64,000 bases of DNA from Oscillospiraceae bacterium (lineage in GTDB: Bacteria; Bacillota; Clostridia; Oscillospirales; Oscillospiraceae). The notes beneath the pieces were generated by a model. That model worked only from the letters and a program-made list of their open reading frames with translations. It was not told the DNA's origin and did not search any database. Position 1 is the stretch's first letter, and each line of letters opens with the position of its first letter. This document shows, piece after piece, positions 60,992 to 64,000 of the stretch. The stretch spans positions 62,001 through 126,000 of the forward strand of contig WQSX01000001.1 in NCBI GenBank assembly GCA_009787625.1, in the 5' to 3' direction. The position numbers and the translations under genes were made by a program.

Positions 60992-61738
60992 TTGGAACCA
61001 ACAGACATTGTTATTAATAAATCAGCAGCAATTCCAACATATTATCAAATTATGCGGCAATTGCAAGATATGATTCAACGTGGTGTTCTGGTTGCAGACG
61101 AAGCGATCCCATCAGAGCGAGATTTTTGTGCAGCACTGAATATCAGCAGAAATACTGTACGTCAGGCAATCAGCAAGTTAGTCAGTGATGGGCTGTTGTA
61201 TAAGAAAAAGGGTATTGGAATTTTTGTATCTCAACAAAAAGCCAAAATGAACCAGCCACTTTCACGGTTGCCGAGTTTCACAGAATATGTGCTTAGCCAA
61301 GGGATGGCTCCGGTTAGTAAAGTTATTGAGTTGGGATTAGTTACTCCTCCACTTGAAGTTTCAAAGGCTCTAGAATGTGAATCGTATGAGAATGTAATCT
61401 CTTTACACAGGCTTAGATTGGCAGAAGGATTGCCAATGGCGGTTGAAAAGTCGTATCTTGATTCCGTACTATGCCAGAAGGTTTTATACGCAGATTTTAA
61501 TCATGACTCTCTATATGATACTTTGCGAAACAAGTGTGGATTGCAGTTAACCCATTGTCACGAATCAATTGAGTTAGGTTTCTGCGATGTAGAAACAAGC
61601 CGGCATCTTGATATCCCCACCGGAACACCGGTATTCCATAGAACTCGAACCACTTATACAAAGACAGGGGCAATCGAATACGTTATTTCACAATACAGAG
61701 TTGATAGATTTAAGTTTCATTTAGAAGTTAGCCTGTGA
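60992..61738 (+). CDS. GntR-family (HutC subfamily, UTRA) transcriptional regulator
   Basis: The 248-residue protein has a winged helix-turn-helix at about 12-75 (PSERDFCAALNISRNTVRQAI and a GIGIFVS wing). A UTRA ligand domain follows from about 90, with LHRLRLAEGLPMAVEKSYL and an ending HRTRTTYTKTGAIEYVISQYRVDRFKF. UTRA regulators bind sugar phosphates, amino sugars or similar effectors. The start is TTG 60992 after GGAGGGAAACA; an in-frame GTG at 60950 would place the operator in the coding region. It leads an operon with the oxidoreductase and sugar-binding protein, so a sugar effector is likely. Confidence 0.9.
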   Translation: MEPTDIVINKSAAIPTYYQIMRQLQDMIQRGVLVADEAIPSERDFCAALNISRNTVRQAISKLVSDGLLYKKKGIGIFVSQQKAKMNQPLSRLPSFTEYVLSQGMAPVSKVIELGLVTPPLEVSKALECESYENVISLHRLRLAEGLPMAVEKSYLDSVLCQKVLYADFNHDSLYDTLRNKCGLQLTHCHESIELGFCDVETSRHLDIPTGTPVFHRTRTTYTKTGAIEYVISQYRVDRFKFHLEVSL

Positions 61739-61778
61739 TTAACTTATATATAATAACAAGTGAAGGGTGGATCTGATT

Positions 61779-62792
61779 ATGGAAAAAGTAAAGGTTGCTG
61801 TGGTTGGTTGTGGTTTTTTTGGGGAATTGCACGCAGAGGTATTTTCAAGCTTGTCTAATGTTCAACTCGTAGGGATTTGCGACGCATCTGAGGATGTCTC
61901 TTCAAAAATGGGGCAAAAATTTAGCTGTCAATCATTTACAAATCTTGAACGTATGCTTGACACAACAACTCCTGATATTTTGGATATTTGTGTGCCTGAC
62001 TGCTATCACTTAGATGCAGTGACTACTGCAATCGACCGAAACATAAACTTTTTTGTAGAGAAACCACTTGCAGATACCCTTGAGGACTGCCGCACAATTT
62101 TGACAAAAGCCAAAGGATTTCAGAAGAAAGCAATGGTTGGGTTCATCAGTCGTTTCGATTCAAGATTCCTAACAGTTAAACAAGAAATTGATAAAGGGAA
62201 GATCGGCGATATTATGTATATGACCAGCAAGCGAGTTAGCCCTATACGTGCAGGGCTACGCTACGCTCCTCTGTGCCATATAACCACTCATAGTGGAGTA
62301 CATGATTTTGACCTGGCTCGATGGTTTGCCGGAAGCGAATTTAAAAGTGTCTTTGCAAAATCAACTAAAGGCAGGATGATTGAGCATGGCTATGATGTAG
62401 CAGATGCAGTTCTTTCATTGTGTGAGTTTGAAAATGGCGTTATTCACTCACATGAAAACACTTGGAGTATGCCCAAAGCATTCCCCGCTTATATTGATGG
62501 CTGTTACACGATTGTAGGAACACGCGGATCTCTTCACGTTGACATGAGTAGCAGTGGTTTGAAAATTATAACAGATGAGAATATCGAACATCCTGACCTC
62601 TATTTTTGGACAGAACTCATGGGTGCAAGGCATGGAGCACTTAGAACAGAGCTTGAAGCGTTTGTGAAATGCGTTACAGATGATACGACACCGCTCATTG
62701 GTCTTGATGATGGATATAGAATATCCCAAGTTGCGCTGGCTATCTTGGAATCTCTGGATAAAGGTACTACCGTAGAAATAGCAAACGCTTAA
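61779..62792 (+). CDS. Gfo/Idh/MocA-family oxidoreductase
   Basis: The 337-residue protein begins with a Rossmann fold (VAVVGCGFFGELHAEVF) for NAD(P). The conserved EKPL motif (FVEKPLADT) contains the catalytic Lys. DFDLARWFAG fits the substrate-domain His/Asp region (THSGVHDFD). Such enzymes oxidise or reduce sugars and inositols. ATG 61779 follows GAAGGGTGG. It sits between the GntR regulator and the binding-protein gene, so it should act on the imported sugar. Confidence 0.9.
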   Translation: MEKVKVAVVGCGFFGELHAEVFSSLSNVQLVGICDASEDVSSKMGQKFSCQSFTNLERMLDTTTPDILDICVPDCYHLDAVTTAIDRNINFFVEKPLADTLEDCRTILTKAKGFQKKAMVGFISRFDSRFLTVKQEIDKGKIGDIMYMTSKRVSPIRAGLRYAPLCHITTHSGVHDFDLARWFAGSEFKSVFAKSTKGRMIEHGYDVADAVLSLCEFENGVIHSHENTWSMPKAFPAYIDGCYTIVGTRGSLHVDMSSSGLKIITDENIEHPDLYFWTELMGARHGALRTELEAFVKCVTDDTTPLIGLDDGYRISQVALAILESLDKGTTVEIANA

Positions 62793-62802
62793 AAACATTG
62801 TT

Positions 62803-62818
62803 GCATAGGTGCAACTAA
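62803..62818. promoter_or_regulatory. Short inverted repeat before the binding-protein gene
   Basis: GTTGCA TAGG TGCAAC is a perfect 6-bp inverted repeat 31 nt before ATG 62850. It may be a regulator site or processing hairpin, since substrate-binding protein genes are often expressed above their operon. Confidence 0.3.
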
Positions 62819-62849
62819 AAATAAATAAAATTTATTTTGGGAGGAATTT

Positions 62850-64000
62850 ATGAAAAAATTGATCGGTATTGTGTTGGTGTTGAGTTTGTTGGCTATACCT
62901 CTTATGGGTTGTGATAACAATCAAGCTGACGAAGAGGTTGTGCGTACAGTCACCTTCATGACTGTGGGTGATCCGTATGTAGGTGCGATAGCGTATCTGT
63001 TGCCCGAATTTCATGAGGCAAACCCCGATATCAACGTTGTATTATCCAGCGTACCTTTTTTAAATCTACGCGAACTGGCTATTCTTGAATTTGTTGGTGG
63101 TACAGGCTCATACGACATTGTATCTGTAGATATGCCCTGGATAGGTGAATTTACAGAGGGTGGGCACTTGCGTGACATAACAGATCTTGTTGAGAGAGAT
63201 CGCGATATACTAAGACCTGATGAGTTTTTACCGGGTGCGTGGGAAGGCATTGCTATGTACGGCGGCAGAGTATGGACTTTGCCCATCGCTCCATATTATA
63301 TGTATCTGCATTATAGAACAGATGTGTTCGCCGAGCACAATTTAAGTGTACCCGTAACTCTCGAAGAGTTTAGAAACGCTATAGTTACACTCCATGATCC
63401 GGATCAGCCATTTTTCGGGTTATCTGTAGCCATGAGACGCGGTCCTTCCATTGTACATGACTGGATGGCATACTTCAATGGATTTGGCGGTACAACATTT
63501 GTTGATCATGAAAATAACTTTAGAACAGCCATTAATTCAGAAATTGGTTTCATTACAACTGAGCTATTCAAAAATGCAATACCATACTCTCCGCCCGGAG
63601 TCCTTCAGTATGAAAACATTGATCGCTGGAATGATTTTATGCACGGGAACTCTGCAATGGTAACGGTATTTAACGCAAACTCCCCTATGTTTGAAACCGC
63701 AGAAGATTCACAAGTCGCAGGCTTGGTAGGTTATGCACACTTGCCTCGCTTAAATGCCAACGACCCACCTTCTATGCCTTTTGCGGGATTTGGAATGGGA
63801 ATAAATGCAGACATAAGTGAAGAGCAAGTCGAAGCAGCTTGGAGATTTATGTTATGGATAACAAGTGAAGAGATTGACAGAAGATGGGTACAAGTTCCAG
63901 GTACACCCGGAGTTCCGCTGAGAACCGCAACTGTAAGAGATCCTGAACTTGTTGCTATGTTCCCATATTTTCAGTTGATTGCAGAAGCCGAAGAAGCAGG
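62850..64000 (+). CDS. Sugar ABC transporter substrate-binding lipoprotein (3' end outside window)
   Basis: The first 383 residues are present and the frame is open to the window end. A lipoprotein signal ends with lipobox LMGC (Cys21). The mature part resembles SBP_bac_1 sugar-binding proteins: VTFMTVGDPYVGAIAYLLPEF, then NPDINVVL, GTGSYDIVSVDMPW, GGRVWTLPIAPYYMYLHYR and EEIDRRWVQVPGTPGVP near the end. GGGAGGAA precedes ATG 62850. It follows the Gfo/Idh/MocA gene by 57 nt; permease genes are expected downstream. Confidence 0.9.
   Translation, partial: MKKLIGIVLVLSLLAIPLMGCDNNQADEEVVRTVTFMTVGDPYVGAIAYLLPEFHEANPDINVVLSSVPFLNLRELAILEFVGGTGSYDIVSVDMPWIGEFTEGGHLRDITDLVERDRDILRPDEFLPGAWEGIAMYGGRVWTLPIAPYYMYLHYRTDVFAEHNLSVPVTLEEFRNAIVTLHDPDQPFFGLSVAMRRGPSIVHDWMAYFNGFGGTTFVDHENNFRTAINSEIGFITTELFKNAIPYSPPGVLQYENIDRWNDFMHGNSAMVTVFNANSPMFETAEDSQVAGLVGYAHLPRLNANDPPSMPFAGFGMGINADISEEQVEAAWRFMLWITSEEIDRRWVQVPGTPGVPLRTATVRDPELVAMFPYFQLIAEAEEA

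Noticed and set aside
1-64000. CRISPR array, prophage, insertion sequence or integrase
   Set aside because: No regularly spaced direct repeats, cas genes, transposase, integrase or phage structural genes were recognised.

Overview
The window looks like a chromosomal segment of an anaerobic, fermentative, low-to-mid GC Firmicute of the class Clostridia. The evidence is a trimeric NAD-linked [FeFe]-hydrogenase operon with clostridial-type accessory genes, Firmicutes-type RNase Y, MnmE, MltG and XpaC-like proteins, strong AAAGGA/GGAGG ribosome binding sites, frequent TTG starts, and canonical TTGACA/TATAAT-like promoters with 16-18 bp spacers. I cannot name the genus. I saw no rRNA, CRISPR array, transposase or prophage. 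One tRNA gene (Ser-UGA) is present.

Layout. 1-3.4 kb: the end of an EAL/HDOD-type protein, ruvX, and a membrane hybrid sensor kinase on the minus strand. 3.5-12.5 kb: dCMP deaminase, then a hydrogenase locus. It runs DRTGG protein, RsbW-like ATPase, HydS-like protein with H-cluster cysteines, second DRTGG protein, PHP protein, hydC, another ATPase, a thin [2Fe-2S] protein, hydB and hydA. A large palindrome follows. 12.7-17.9 kb: a GH13 alpha-glucosidase, RNase Y, and a PdaC-like deacetylase with altered metal ligands. 17.9-25 kb: a minus-strand purine operon purE-purK-purF-purM-purN/purD fusion-purC, with a possible short leader gene ahead of purE. 25.2-28.3 kb: an OmpR-type response regulator and its histidine kinase.

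28.4-37.4 kb is the most unusual part. It is a divergent signalling island with two proteins that carry the complete cysteine set of an [FeFe]-hydrogenase H-cluster fused to signalling outputs. One is a 1309-residue PAS/hybrid-kinase/HPt protein paired with a stand-alone receiver. The other is a soluble protein ending in a chemoreceptor (MCP) tip, followed by a REC-kinase-REC-Cys4-HPt protein. With the HydS-like gene at 4.9 kb, the window holds three non-catalytic-looking hydrogenase homologues beside one catalytic hydrogenase. The likely job is to sense H2 or redox state and feed a phosphorelay and motility.

37.5-50.7 kb: housekeeping genes (mnmE, thioesterase, metA, tmk, mltG, tRNA-Ser, aldo/keto reductase, U32 protein) and several lineage-specific proteins. 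50.7-64 kb: an APC permease, an unrecognised protein, an orphan glycyl-radical-activase-like radical SAM protein, ROK glucokinase, AI-2E exporter, a sugar operon (FGGY kinase, AraD-type epimerase, fucose/arabinose-isomerase-like protein), a HAD phosphatase, a GntR/UTRA regulator with a DasR/NagR-like operator, a Gfo/Idh/MocA oxidoreductase and the start of a sugar-binding lipoprotein that runs off the end.

Small repeats recur across the window: three copies of a ~97-bp palindrome, four TAGGGG-type palindromes of which three supply the stop codon of the preceding gene, and a bipartite leader box (G-Y-G-Y-C/T-T-R-R-G, 7 nt, GAAAGGA) ahead of six unrelated genes.
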